From Pseudomonas sp. ADAK13 (GTDB lineage: Bacteria; Pseudomonadota; Gammaproteobacteria; Pseudomonadales; Pseudomonadaceae): a stretch of DNA of 64,000 bases. The first letter of the stretch is position 1. Each line of letters begins with the position of its first letter. Shown here one piece after another: positions 10,568 through 18,373 of the stretch. The stretch covers positions 3,658,001 to 3,722,000 of the forward strand of contig NZ_CP052860.1 in the NCBI RefSeq assembly GCF_012935715.1, read 5' to 3'. The notes under the pieces are model-generated. The model was not told the DNA's origin. It saw only the letters and a program-made list of their open reading frames with translations, and searched no databases. Both the position numbers and the translations under genes were made by a program.

Positions 10568-10882
10568 TTACAGCGGTGTGCTGAGTTCTTCGGTGAGCGC
10601 TTTGAGGAAGGCTTGGATCACCTCCTCATTGCGTTTGAAAAAGTGCCACTGGCCCGCCTTCTGGCTGCTGATCAGCCCCGCCCGTTGCAGGTTCGCCAGG
10701 TGCGCCGACACGGTGGACTGCGACAGGCCGCAGCGCTGGTCGATCTGCCCGGCGCAAATACCGTGCTCGTGGTTGTGGATCTGCTCGGGGAATTGCACTT
10801 TCGGGTCTTTCAGCCAGTTGAGGATGTCTCGCCGTACTGGGTGCGCCAGGGCTTTTATTATTTCGTCGAGGTCGATGGACAT
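10568..10882 (-). CDS. ArsR-family transcriptional regulator
   Basis: The 104-aa winged-HTH protein starts with KALAHPVRRDILNWL and has a recognition helix in LSQSTVSAHLANLQRAGLI and a wing in GQWHFFKRNEE. Two cysteines lie just before or in the recognition region (ICAGQIDQRCGLSQ), and a His-rich HNHEH precedes them. The classical arsenic CVC motif is absent, so metal, thiol-redox or electrophile sensing are all open. It is the first gene of the arsR-MFS-xenB operon and probably represses it through the palindromes directly upstream. Confidence 0.88.
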   Translation of the reverse strand: MSIDLDEIIKALAHPVRRDILNWLKDPKVQFPEQIHNHEHGICAGQIDQRCGLSQSTVSAHLANLQRAGLISSQKAGQWHFFKRNEEVIQAFLKALTEELSTPL

Positions 10883-10906
10883 GGCAGTGATGCTCGGGTT
10901 TGTAAA

Positions 10907-11009
10907 ACGTTATATCGCGATGAGGCGAACCTTAAATCGTTATATCCCGATATACCAATATGATTTTGGTCTTAAGCCAGATTAAATCGGTATATCGGGT
11001 TATAACGAT
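10907..11009. promoter_or_regulatory. ArsR-type operator cluster (TATATC inverted repeats)
   Basis: The 156-bp gap between arsR and acpH holds three related sites. Site 1 is ACGTTATATCGCGAT (10907-10921). Site 2 is a 21-mer at 10936-10956 containing TATATCCCGATATA. Site 3 (10989-11009) is the reverse complement of site 2 with one mismatch in 21, separated by 32 nt. Site 2 is itself a TATATC-GATATA palindrome. The AT-rich repeats stand out from the GC-rich surroundings. Site 1 lies 25 bp from the arsR start and site 3 lies 30 bp from the acpH start, so both genes could be controlled. Confidence 0.72.
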
Positions 11010-11038
11010 ACGTTGACGGCAGTGCTAGACTGCGCGCC

Positions 11039-11611
11039 ATGAATTATCTCGCACATCTGCACCTGGGCGGCCAACTTCCTGCTCAATTGCTCGGCAGCCT
11101 GTATGGCGACTTCGTTAAAGGTCGCCTGCAAGGCCAGTTCAGCCCGCAAATCGAGTCGGCGATTCAGTTGCACCGCTCAATCGATCGCTACACCGACAGC
11201 CACCCGCTGATAGGGGAGGCCCTGTCGCGCTTCACCCTCACCCGACGTCGCTACGCCGGGATCATCCTCGATGTGTTTTTCGACCACTGCCTGGCGCGGG
11301 ATTGGGCGTTGTATGCCGATCAACCGCTGGAGCGCTTTACCTCCCGGGTTTACCGGGTGCTCGCCGAAGAACCGGCGTTGCCGGGGCGGCTGGCGCAGAT
11401 TGCGCCATATATGGCGGCGGATGACTGGCTGGGTTCATACCGCGAGTTCACGGTGATGGAACAGGTGTTGGCGGGAATCGGCCGGCGCCTGACACGGCCC
11501 GAAGAACTGGGCCATGCCATGCAGGAATTGCGGGCGCTGTATGAGCCGTTGAGCGAGGATTTCCGGGTGTTTTACCCGCAGTTGCAGGTGTTTGCCGCGC
11601 AGCACATCTAG
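11039..11611 (+). CDS. acpH: Acyl-carrier-protein phosphodiesterase family (AcpH, DUF479)
   Basis: The 190-aa protein starts MNYLAHLHLGGQ and contains GSLYGDFVKGRL, IQLHRSIDRYTDSHP and DVFFDHCLARDW. These His/Asp-rich helices are typical of the AcpH fold, which resembles HD metal phosphohydrolases. AcpH removes the 4'-phosphopantetheine group from ACP in the cytoplasm, and its length matches the E. coli protein (193 aa). The gene is divergent from arsR and its stop overlaps the convergent olsA stop by 3 nt. Confidence 0.85.
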   Translation: MNYLAHLHLGGQLPAQLLGSLYGDFVKGRLQGQFSPQIESAIQLHRSIDRYTDSHPLIGEALSRFTLTRRRYAGIILDVFFDHCLARDWALYADQPLERFTSRVYRVLAEEPALPGRLAQIAPYMAADDWLGSYREFTVMEQVLAGIGRRLTRPEELGHAMQELRALYEPLSEDFRVFYPQLQVFAAQHI

Positions 11612-12402
11612 GCTGCGGCCAGAGTTCCGGCACGCCGCGGTTCTGCCGGCTGCACCACTTCACCAAACAACGCTTTCTGCACCGCCTGCTGCGCCTGGAA
11701 CGCCAGTGCCGCACGTTCCTGCCCGGCGCAGGCAATCGGCTTGAGCAGATGGATTTCCACATCGCCCTGGTCATTGCCAAACAACCGCATCAGGTGCGAG
11801 AGCAAATCGTCATCGCCAATAAACGGTGCCAGCGGGTCGATATGGCCATCGCGCAGGTAACGAATCGCCACCGGTTGCAGCGACACATCGGCATCAATTG
11901 CACTGGCCAATAACCGCCCGTGGAATGTACGCAACGTTCGGCCATCGGTGGTGGTGCCTTCGGGGAACATCAACAGCGGGTGTTTTTGTTCCAGGTGGCG
12001 GGTCATCTGCTTGCGGATCAACTGGCTGTCACCCGAACCACGGCGGATAAACAGGCTGCCGGCCTTGGCTGCCAACCAGCCCGCCACGGGCCAGGTACGC
12101 ACCTCGGCCTTGGACAGGAACGACATCGGCGCCACCATTCCCAGCAGCGGGATATCGGTCCACGACACGTGGTTGCTGACCCACAGCATCGACTGCTGCG
12201 GCAACTCACCGTGAACGGTCACGCGAAAGGGCAGGGCATTGGTCAGCCGTGCCATGAAAAAACGCGACCAGCGCTGCCGGCGCACCATCGAGTTGGCCAC
12301 ACCCAGTCGTTCAAATACCCCAAACACACTGGCCATGCTCAAACCCAGGGCCACCACCACCAGCACGCGGGCGATCCGCCCGTACACCCGAAGGCGGCTC
12401 AT
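11608..12402 (-). CDS. olsA: Lyso-ornithine-lipid O-acyltransferase (PlsC family, OlsA)
   Basis: The 264-aa protein has an N-terminal membrane segment (VLVVVALGLSMASVFGVF). The PlsC acyltransferase boxes are VSNHVSWTDIPLL (HX4D variant N-H-V-S-W-T-D) and FPEGTTTDG. The ATG at 12402 overlaps the TGA of olsB by one base (TGATG). Following an N-acyltransferase, it is best read as OlsA, which adds the second acyl chain to lyso-ornithine lipid at the inner membrane. Upstream in-frame sequence is only olsB read in another frame. The 3' end overlaps acpH by 4 nt. Confidence 0.88.
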   Translation of the reverse strand: MSRLRVYGRIARVLVVVALGLSMASVFGVFERLGVANSMVRRQRWSRFFMARLTNALPFRVTVHGELPQQSMLWVSNHVSWTDIPLLGMVAPMSFLSKAEVRTWPVAGWLAAKAGSLFIRRGSGDSQLIRKQMTRHLEQKHPLLMFPEGTTTDGRTLRTFHGRLLASAIDADVSLQPVAIRYLRDGHIDPLAPFIGDDDLLSHLMRLFGNDQGDVEIHLLKPIACAGQERAALAFQAQQAVQKALFGEVVQPAEPRRAGTLAAA

Positions 12403-13157
12403 CACATGGCTGCCTTGAAGTGGCGGGCATAACGCGGGCACAGTTCGTCGCGCTTGAGCAGGATAAACACGTCGGCCACCTGGAAGTCCTCGTCCCAGCA
12501 CGGCTCGCCGCAAATCTTCGCCCCCAGGCGCATATAGGCCTTGAGCAGGGGCGGCATTTCGGCGATCACGTTGGACGGCAGGTCCAATGCCGGCAGCGGC
12601 TTTTTCGGCTCGGCCCGCAGGTGTTCGTTGCACAGGTAGCGTTCGCGCAGGCGCTGCATGATCGCATGGGCCTGGATGCCCCCGTCGTGCATCGGGATGC
12701 TCGCGCAGCCCATCAGGTAGCTGTAGCCGCCCTGGTTGAGCACTTCGGCCAGTTCGCCCCATAACACCGCGATGGTGCCGCCGTTGCGGTAGGCCGGGTC
12801 GACGCAGGTGCGGCCGATCTCCAGGATCGGGCCTTTGAGGTGCAGCAGGCCGTGGAGGCTGAATTCTTCTTCGCTGTAGAAGCGGCCCAGGGTGCTGGCG
12901 GCCTGGTGGTCGAGCAAACGGGTGGTGGCGACGAGTCGACCGCTGTTCAAATCCCGCACGCCGATGTGGCTGCAGTGAACATCATAGTCATCCATGTCCA
13001 GGCCCAGTTCCGCGCCTTTCAGCTTGGCGTTGAATTCGCCGCTGAACACGTTGAACCGCAGGGCTTGGGCTTCCTGCAAAGCCTGGGCGCCGATCAGGCG
13101 TTCGGCTTGCAGGCGGCGTTCATTGCCGGTGTCGCTGATGCGGGCGATCTGAGTCAT
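12402..13157 (-). CDS. olsB: L-ornithine N-alpha-acyltransferase (OlsB)
   Basis: The 251-aa GNAT-fold acyltransferase contains [45 protein letters not shown] and [14 protein letters not shown]. These are typical of OlsB/hemolysin-like N-acyltransferases that join 3-hydroxyacyl-ACP to ornithine. I start it at 13157 because GGAG precedes that ATG; a start at 13211 would add 18 unconserved residues. The olsBA pair makes phosphorus-free ornithine lipids, usually induced by phosphate limitation. I did not identify a convincing Pho box. Confidence 0.9.
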   Translation of the reverse strand: MTQIARISDTGNERRLQAERLIGAQALQEAQALRFNVFSGEFNAKLKGAELGLDMDDYDVHCSHIGVRDLNSGRLVATTRLLDHQAASTLGRFYSEEEFSLHGLLHLKGPILEIGRTCVDPAYRNGGTIAVLWGELAEVLNQGGYSYLMGCASIPMHDGGIQAHAIMQRLRERYLCNEHLRAEPKKPLPALDLPSNVIAEMPPLLKAYMRLGAKICGEPCWDEDFQVADVFILLKRDELCPRYARHFKAAM

Positions 13158-13297
13158 GGCGAGTCTCCGAGTGCCGGCCAGGGTTGCGGCCGGTCGACTT
13201 GTTTGTGCCAACTCAGGCTATGTACGGCCGGTGTCATCTCCATGAAGTTACGGTGACGCTTAGATGACAGGCGTCTGGGGCTGGTTTGGGGGGTTGT

Positions 13298-14122
13298 GTA
13301 CATATCCGTTGTTGCGGTAACGGCCTCCTATGGTTTCGCTCTTACAGCGACTCACTTTGGAAAAGCCCCAAAGTAAGCAAAGGGCTCTGCCCCGCCTGTC
13401 GGCACCTCGCCTAGGCTCGGTGTTCCCTCACTCCGGCATTGCTCCGCGGGCCGCCGCGACGGGGCGTCCCTGCCCCGTCGCGGCTAAACCGGCGTCCTGC
13501 CGGTTTACCCGCTCCTCAATCCCTGCGTTCGGCCTCGGGCTTATTGGGGCAGTCAGATCAAGATCAAAAGCAAGAGCACAGCGGCCTACAGGCCGGCTTG
13601 AGTGGTAGAAGCCAAATCAAAAGCGAAAGCCAAAGCGAAAACCAAATCTGAAACTGCTGCGGCTCTGCTTTTCTGTGGGAGCTGGCTTGCCTGCGATGCA
13701 GACAACTCGGTCTTTCAGGTACACCGAGGCGATGCTATCGCAGGCAAGCCAGCTCCCACATTTGGACCGTGGCCGCTTTAGATTTTGATCTTGCCTTTGC
13801 TTCACACCACTCAAGCCGGCCTGTAGGCCGCTGTGCTGTTGATCTGCTTTTGATCTTGATCTTAGGCGCCCCGTTAAACCACGCTGGCCGAACGCAGGTA
13901 GTACGGAGCGGGTAAACCGGCAGGACGCCGGTTTAGCCGCGACGGGGCAGGGACGCCCCGTCGCGGCGGCCCGCGGAGTAGTACCGGAGTGAGGGCACAC
14001 CGAGCCTAGGCGAGGTGCCGAGTGGTGGGGCAAGAGCGTTTTGCTTACTTTTGCGCTTTTCAAAAGTGAGCCGCCGTAAGGGCGGAACCCATTTCAGCAA
14101 CGCCCAAAAAACGGATATGTAC
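13298..14122. repeat. Large intergenic inverted-repeat element, copy 1 (825 bp)
   Basis: The element begins GTACATATCCGTT (13298-13310) and ends AACGGATATGTAC (14110-14122), an exact 13-bp terminal inverted repeat. The two halves are imperfect inverted copies of each other over about 370 bp. Each half carries TCGGCACCTCGCCTAGGCTC, CACTCCGG, GGCGTCCTGCCGG and CGGCCTACAGGCCGGCTTGA. A REPIN sits in the centre. Open frames inside it have no recognisable domain. A second copy lies at 37401-39328. Outside the element, 13158-13297 and 14123-14200 hold no gene. Confidence 0.85.
13674..13760. repeat. REPIN at the centre of repeat copy 1
   Basis: Two inverted REP units (TGTGGGAGCTGGCTTGCCTG and its reverse complement) enclose a short imperfect hairpin centre with ACTCGG/CCGAGG. 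This is the usual REP doublet of this genome. Confidence 0.85.
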
Positions 14123-14200
14123 TCACCCCCAAGGCCCCGTAACAAAACCGTCATTTCCCTCCGCTAGCCTCGCGGGCTTGAATGCCCGAGTCCCAAGCCC

Positions 14201-15280
14201 ATGTTCAAAGGCCTGCTCTACGCCGCGCTGCTGTTCACCCTGACGGCCCACGCCGAAACCTGGCCGTCCAAAGACTGGACCCAAGGCGGGCAACTCACCG
14301 GTCCCGCCGCCCAGGCCCTGGATGACTACGCTTTCCCGCCCCGCGACGACACCACCCGCAAAGGCATCCGCACCGACGCCTTGCTGGTCATCCGCGACGG
14401 CCAAATCATTTACGAACGCTACGCCGCGCCGACCACCGCGAGCACCCCGCACCTGACCTGGTCCATCAGCAAAAGCCTGATGGCCACTGTGCTCGGCGTG
14501 GCCTTCGGCGAAAACCGCTTCAAACTCACCGACCCCGCCGCACGCTTTTACCCGCCGATGAAGCAACACCCCAGCGTAACCATGGCCGACCTGTTGCACT
14601 GGGCCTCGGGCCTCGACTGGCAGGAAGACTACGAATACGCCCCGCTGAAATCCTCGGTGGTGGCCATGCTCTACACCCGCGGCCGCCACGACATGGCCGA
14701 GTTCACCGCCGACACCGGCACCTTCAGCGCCCCCGGCCAGGCGTTCCGTTATTCCAGCGGCGACAGCAACCTGCTGTCCGCCACCCTAAAGGGCATGCTC
14801 GGCCACAAGGCCTATGTCGACTACCCGTGGACCGCCCTGTTCCAGCCTCTGGGCATCCGCAACGCCACCTGGGAAAGCGACGCCGACGAAACCTTCGTTG
14901 CCTCCTCATACGCCTATCTCACCGCCCGCGACCTGGCGCGCGTCGGCCTGCTGATGCAGCGCGACGGTCGCTGGGGCGATCAACAGGTGCTGCCCAAGGA
15001 GTGGGTCGCGTTCAACCGCCAGCCGTTCGATAAGTACAAACCGGGTCAGGACGAAGCCGTTCCGGGCGGCCAATGGTGGCTCAACCGCGAGGTGCAAGGC
15101 GCCGCCAGACCCTGGCCGGATGCGCCCGCCGACACCTTCGCGGCCCTGGGTCACTGGGGCCAGGCGCTCTACGTGATGCCCGAGAAACAGCTGGTGATCG
15201 TTCGCTACGGCGATGATCGCGACGGCAGCTATCGCCACAATGAACTCCTCAAGCGCGTCCTCGCGGCGGTGCAACCATGA
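14201..15280 (+). CDS. Secreted serine hydrolase, beta-lactamase/PBP-like family
   Basis: The 359-aa protein has signal peptide MFKGLLYAALLFTLTAHA. The serine-hydrolase motifs are S88-I-S-K91 (nucleophile and general base), Y184-S-S and a late HWG. The fold family covers class C beta-lactamases, esterases and 6-aminohexanoate-dimer-hydrolase-like enzymes. It probably acts in the periplasm on an ester or amide, but the substrate is unknown. Its stop overlaps the start of the next small gene (ATGA), so they form a two-gene operon. Confidence 0.85.
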   Translation: MFKGLLYAALLFTLTAHAETWPSKDWTQGGQLTGPAAQALDDYAFPPRDDTTRKGIRTDALLVIRDGQIIYERYAAPTTASTPHLTWSISKSLMATVLGVAFGENRFKLTDPAARFYPPMKQHPSVTMADLLHWASGLDWQEDYEYAPLKSSVVAMLYTRGRHDMAEFTADTGTFSAPGQAFRYSSGDSNLLSATLKGMLGHKAYVDYPWTALFQPLGIRNATWESDADETFVASSYAYLTARDLARVGLLMQRDGRWGDQQVLPKEWVAFNRQPFDKYKPGQDEAVPGGQWWLNREVQGAARPWPDAPADTFAALGHWGQALYVMPEKQLVIVRYGDDRDGSYRHNELLKRVLAAVQP

Positions 15281-15591
15281 TCCGCCGTCGTCCCTTCAGC
15301 AGCCTGTTGATTCTGCTGCTGCTCGCGTTGCTCGGCTGGGCCTGGCACGAGCGGGTCAACCTGCAAGCTTTCCCCGACATCATCGCGGCCTACACCGCCA
15401 AGGAGTACTGCTCGTGCCGGTACGTGGAAGGCAATCCCGCTGATTATTGCGTGGGGTATGTGAAGCAATACGTGCCCACCAGCGCCTTCGCCGATAACCC
15501 GGAAAAACACTCGGTGACCGCCAGCGGCCTGGGCCGCACCCACAGTGCCCAGTGGCTGAGCCAGCGCGAGGGCTGCCGCCTCTTGCCCTAA
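15277..15591 (+). CDS. Small membrane-anchored Cys-rich protein of unknown function
   Basis: The 104-aa protein has an N-terminal membrane or signal segment (LLILLLLALLGWAWH). The short exported domain has four cysteines (YCSCRYVEG, ADYCVGY, REGCRL), suggesting disulfides or a metal site. It overlaps the preceding serine hydrolase by 4 nt (ATGA), so the two are probably made together. I do not recognise a characterised family. Confidence 0.72.
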   Translation: MIRRRPFSSLLILLLLALLGWAWHERVNLQAFPDIIAAYTAKEYCSCRYVEGNPADYCVGYVKQYVPTSAFADNPEKHSVTASGLGRTHSAQWLSQREGCRLLP

Positions 15592-15608
15592 TGCAGTCAC
15601 ACCGAACC

Positions 15609-15704
15609 TGTGGCGAGGGGGCTTGTCCCCCGTTGGGCTGCGTAGCGGCCCCAAAAAAACGGGAGCGCTACGCACTCCAACGGGGGACAAGCCCCCTCGC
15701 CACA
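15609..15704. repeat. REP-type palindrome (TGTGGCGAGGGGGCTTGTCC family)
   Basis: A long inverted repeat has outer arms TGTGGCGAGGGGGCTTGTCC and its complement, with an inner arm around GGGCTGCGTAGCG / CGCTACGC. It differs in sequence from the TGTGGGAGC REPs and lies between the small Cys-rich protein and the amidohydrolase. Confidence 0.8.
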
Positions 15705-15830
15705 AGGATCTCACCGGGCTGAGGTTCCACAGGGTGGAACCACCTTTGATTGTCCTCCTGCGCGCATCGCGGTTATCTGGCGGTGTGCAACGAAAAAGAA
15801 CGGGAACACCCGCCTGCGAGGAGAATCACC

Positions 15831-17006
15831 ATGAGCCCACACCAGCACATCCTGGATTGGCTGAGCGATGTCGCCAGCGACCTGCACGCCGTGCGTCAGG
15901 ACATTCACGCCCACCCCGAACTGGGCTTTGAAGAAAACCGCACCTCCGCCCTCGTGGCGCACTCCCTGCGAAACTGGGGCTATGAAGTGCACACCGGCAT
16001 CGGCCAGACCGGCGTGGTCGGTGTGCTGCGCAATGGCAGCAGTTCACGCAAGCTGGGCATCCGCGCCGACATGGACGCGTTGCCGATCATCGAAAACACT
16101 GGCGCCAGCTACAGCAGCCAACACGCCGGCTGTATGCACGCCTGCGGTCACGACGGCCACACCACCATGCTGCTGGGCGCCGCCCGTTACCTGGCCGCGA
16201 CCCGTCAGTTCGACGGCACCCTGAACCTGATTTTCCAGCCTGCCGAAGAAGGCCAGGGCGGCGCCGAGGCCATGCTCGCCGACGGCCTGCTGGAGCGTTT
16301 TCCCTGCGACGCATTGTTCGGCATGCACAATATGCCGGGCCTGCCCGCCGGCCATCTGGGCCTGCGGGTCGGGCCGATGATGGCGTCCCAGGACCTGCTC
16401 ACCGTGACCCTCGAAGGCGTCGGCGGCCATGGTTCCATGCCGCACCTGACGGTGGACCCGCTGGTGGCTGCCGCCAGTATGGTCATGGCGTTGCAGACCG
16501 TGGTGGCGCGCAATATCAATGCCCAGGAAGCCGCCGTAGTCACCGTCGGTGCCCTGCAAGCGGGCCAGGCGGCCAACGTGATTCCCCAGCAGGCGCTGTT
16601 GCGCCTGAGCCTGCGCGCCCTCGACGCAAGCGTGCGTGAGTTGATGCTGGAGCGGGTCAAGGCGATCATCCTGACCCAGGCCGCGAGTTTCGGGTGCACC
16701 GCGCAGATCGAACATCGGCCGGCGTATCCGGTGCTGGTCAACCATCCCAAAGAAACCGAATTCGCCCGCCAGGTCGGCGTCGCCTTGCTCGGTGAAGATG
16801 CCGTCGACGGCAACACCCACAAGCTGATGGGCAGCGAAGACTTCGCCTGGATGCTGCAACGCTGCCCCGGCAGTTACCTGTTTATCGGCAACGGCGTTTC
16901 GCGGCCGATGGTCCACAACCCCGCCTATGACTTCAACGACGACATCCTGTTGACCGGCGCCGCCTACTGGGGCGCGCTGGCCGAGAGCTGGCTCAAGCCC
17001 GCCTGA
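15831..17006 (+). CDS. M20-family amidohydrolase (hippurate/N-acyl-amino-acid hydrolase type)
   Basis: This 391-aa zinc-dependent peptidase of the M20D branch contains DIHAHPELGFEENRT, RADMDALPI, ACGHDGHT (metal ligands), QPAEEGQGG (general-base Glu) and KLMGSEDFAWML. These enzymes remove acyl groups from N-acyl amino acids or indole conjugates in the cytoplasm. I start at 15831, where GAGGAGA precedes the ATG. It is the first gene of an apparent catabolic cluster with an MHS transporter, an amidase and an IclR regulator, all on the plus strand. Confidence 0.9.
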   Translation: MSPHQHILDWLSDVASDLHAVRQDIHAHPELGFEENRTSALVAHSLRNWGYEVHTGIGQTGVVGVLRNGSSSRKLGIRADMDALPIIENTGASYSSQHAGCMHACGHDGHTTMLLGAARYLAATRQFDGTLNLIFQPAEEGQGGAEAMLADGLLERFPCDALFGMHNMPGLPAGHLGLRVGPMMASQDLLTVTLEGVGGHGSMPHLTVDPLVAAASMVMALQTVVARNINAQEAAVVTVGALQAGQAANVIPQQALLRLSLRALDASVRELMLERVKAIILTQAASFGCTAQIEHRPAYPVLVNHPKETEFARQVGVALLGEDAVDGNTHKLMGSEDFAWMLQRCPGSYLFIGNGVSRPMVHNPAYDFNDDILLTGAAYWGALAESWLKPA

Positions 17007-17062
17007 CGACCTCTTTTTTCTGCCGCTGGACCCTTTCCCAACAGGTTGAATGGAGTGTTCCC

Positions 17063-18373
17063 ATGCAGGCTACAAAACAAGGTGTATCGCGCACCCGCCA
17101 GGTGGTGGCGGCCGTGATCGGCAATGCGCTCGAATGGTATGACTTTATCGTCTACGGCTTTCTCGCCAGCATCATCGCCCGGCAGTTTTTCCCCTCTGAG
17201 GACGAATACGCCTCGCTGCTGATGGCCTTGGCGACCTTTGGCGTCGGCTTCTTCATGCGCCCGGTGGGCGGGATTCTGCTGGGCATGTATTCGGACCGCA
17301 AAGGTCGCAAGGCCGCGATGCAGTTGATCATCCGGCTGATGACCATTTCCATCGCGCTGATCGCGTTTGCTCCCAGCTACGCCGCCATCGGCATGGGCGC
17401 GCCGATGCTGATCGTGGTTGCGCGCATGCTCCAGGGCTTTGCCACGGGCGGCGAATATGCCAGCGCCACGGCGTTCCTGGTGGAAAGCGCGCCGGCCCAT
17501 CGCAAGGGCCTGTACGGTTCCTGGCAGTTGGTGGGGCAGTGCCTGGCGGTGTTTGGCGGCGCGGCGATGGTGGCGTTGGTGACGCACTTCTTCGAACCGC
17601 AAACCCTTGAAGTGTGGGGCTGGCGCCTGCCGTTCATCTTCGGCTTGCTGATCGGCCCGGTGGGCTTGTGGATTCGTCGGCACATGGAAGATCCCGAAGA
17701 ATTTATCGAGGCGCGCAAACAGGCCAAAGGCGCTGCGCCGAGCTTGATGGAGGTGATCCGCGATCACCGCCGCAGCATCCTCGTGTCGATGGGCCTGGCC
17801 TGTGGCGCGACGGTGTCGTTCTACGTGGTGCTGGTGAACATGCCGACCTTCGCCCACAAGAATCTTGGCCTGCCGCTGGACCAGGTGCTGATGGTGCAGA
17901 TGTTCGCCGTGGCGCTGATGACCGTGGTGATTCCGCTGTCCGGCCTGCTGTCGGATCGGCTGGGGCGGCGCCCGGTATTGATGGCGTTCACCCTGGCGTT
18001 TTTTGTGATGGTGTACCCGCTGTATGTGTGGGTCGCGGCGGCGCCGTCCATCGAGCGTTTGCTGGTGATGCAGGTGATGCTGTGCACCGCTATCGGCGGG
18101 TTTTTCGGCCCGGCGCCGACGGCCCTGGCCGAGCAGTTTCCCATCGAAGTACGCTCTACCGGGGTGTCGGTGGCCTACAACGTGGCGGTGATGGTGTTCG
18201 GCGGTTTTGCGCCGCTGATCGTCACCTGGCTCAGCAAGGTGCTGGGCACACCGGTGGCACCGGCGTTTTATGTGCTGTTCGCTTGCGTCCTGACGCTGCT
18301 GGGCACTTACTGCATGCATGAGGCGCCACGGGCGAAACGACCGGCGCCGTTTTCCAGCGAGGTGAAACCTTGA
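17063..18373 (+). CDS. MFS transporter, metabolite:H+ symporter (MHS) family
   Basis: The 436-aa 12-TM protein has hallmark MHS sequences: GNALEWYDFIVYGFLAS, RPVGGILLGMYSDRKGRK, LQGFATGGEYASATAFLVE and the later LSDRLGRRPVL. Family members import carboxylates and betaines with protons. It lies 56 nt after the amidohydrolase and overlaps the amidase start by 4 nt (ATGA), so import of the substrate of these hydrolases is the natural inference. Confidence 0.9.
   Translation: MQATKQGVSRTRQVVAAVIGNALEWYDFIVYGFLASIIARQFFPSEDEYASLLMALATFGVGFFMRPVGGILLGMYSDRKGRKAAMQLIIRLMTISIALIAFAPSYAAIGMGAPMLIVVARMLQGFATGGEYASATAFLVESAPAHRKGLYGSWQLVGQCLAVFGGAAMVALVTHFFEPQTLEVWGWRLPFIFGLLIGPVGLWIRRHMEDPEEFIEARKQAKGAAPSLMEVIRDHRRSILVSMGLACGATVSFYVVLVNMPTFAHKNLGLPLDQVLMVQMFAVALMTVVIPLSGLLSDRLGRRPVLMAFTLAFFVMVYPLYVWVAAAPSIERLLVMQVMLCTAIGGFFGPAPTALAEQFPIEVRSTGVSVAYNVAVMVFGGFAPLIVTWLSKVLGTPVAPAFYVLFACVLTLLGTYCMHEAPRAKRPAPFSSEVKP

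Noticed and set aside
11608..12762. 384-residue version of olsA starting at 12762
   Set aside because: The extra N-terminal 120 residues are olsB read in another frame. The ATG at 12402, coupled by TGATG, gives a normal OlsA.
13330..14063. Short proteins predicted inside repeat copy 1 (similar ones at 38627-39269)
   Set aside because: They are translations of the repeat itself, similar to each other in several frames and on both strands, which reflects the palindromic DNA and not a gene family.
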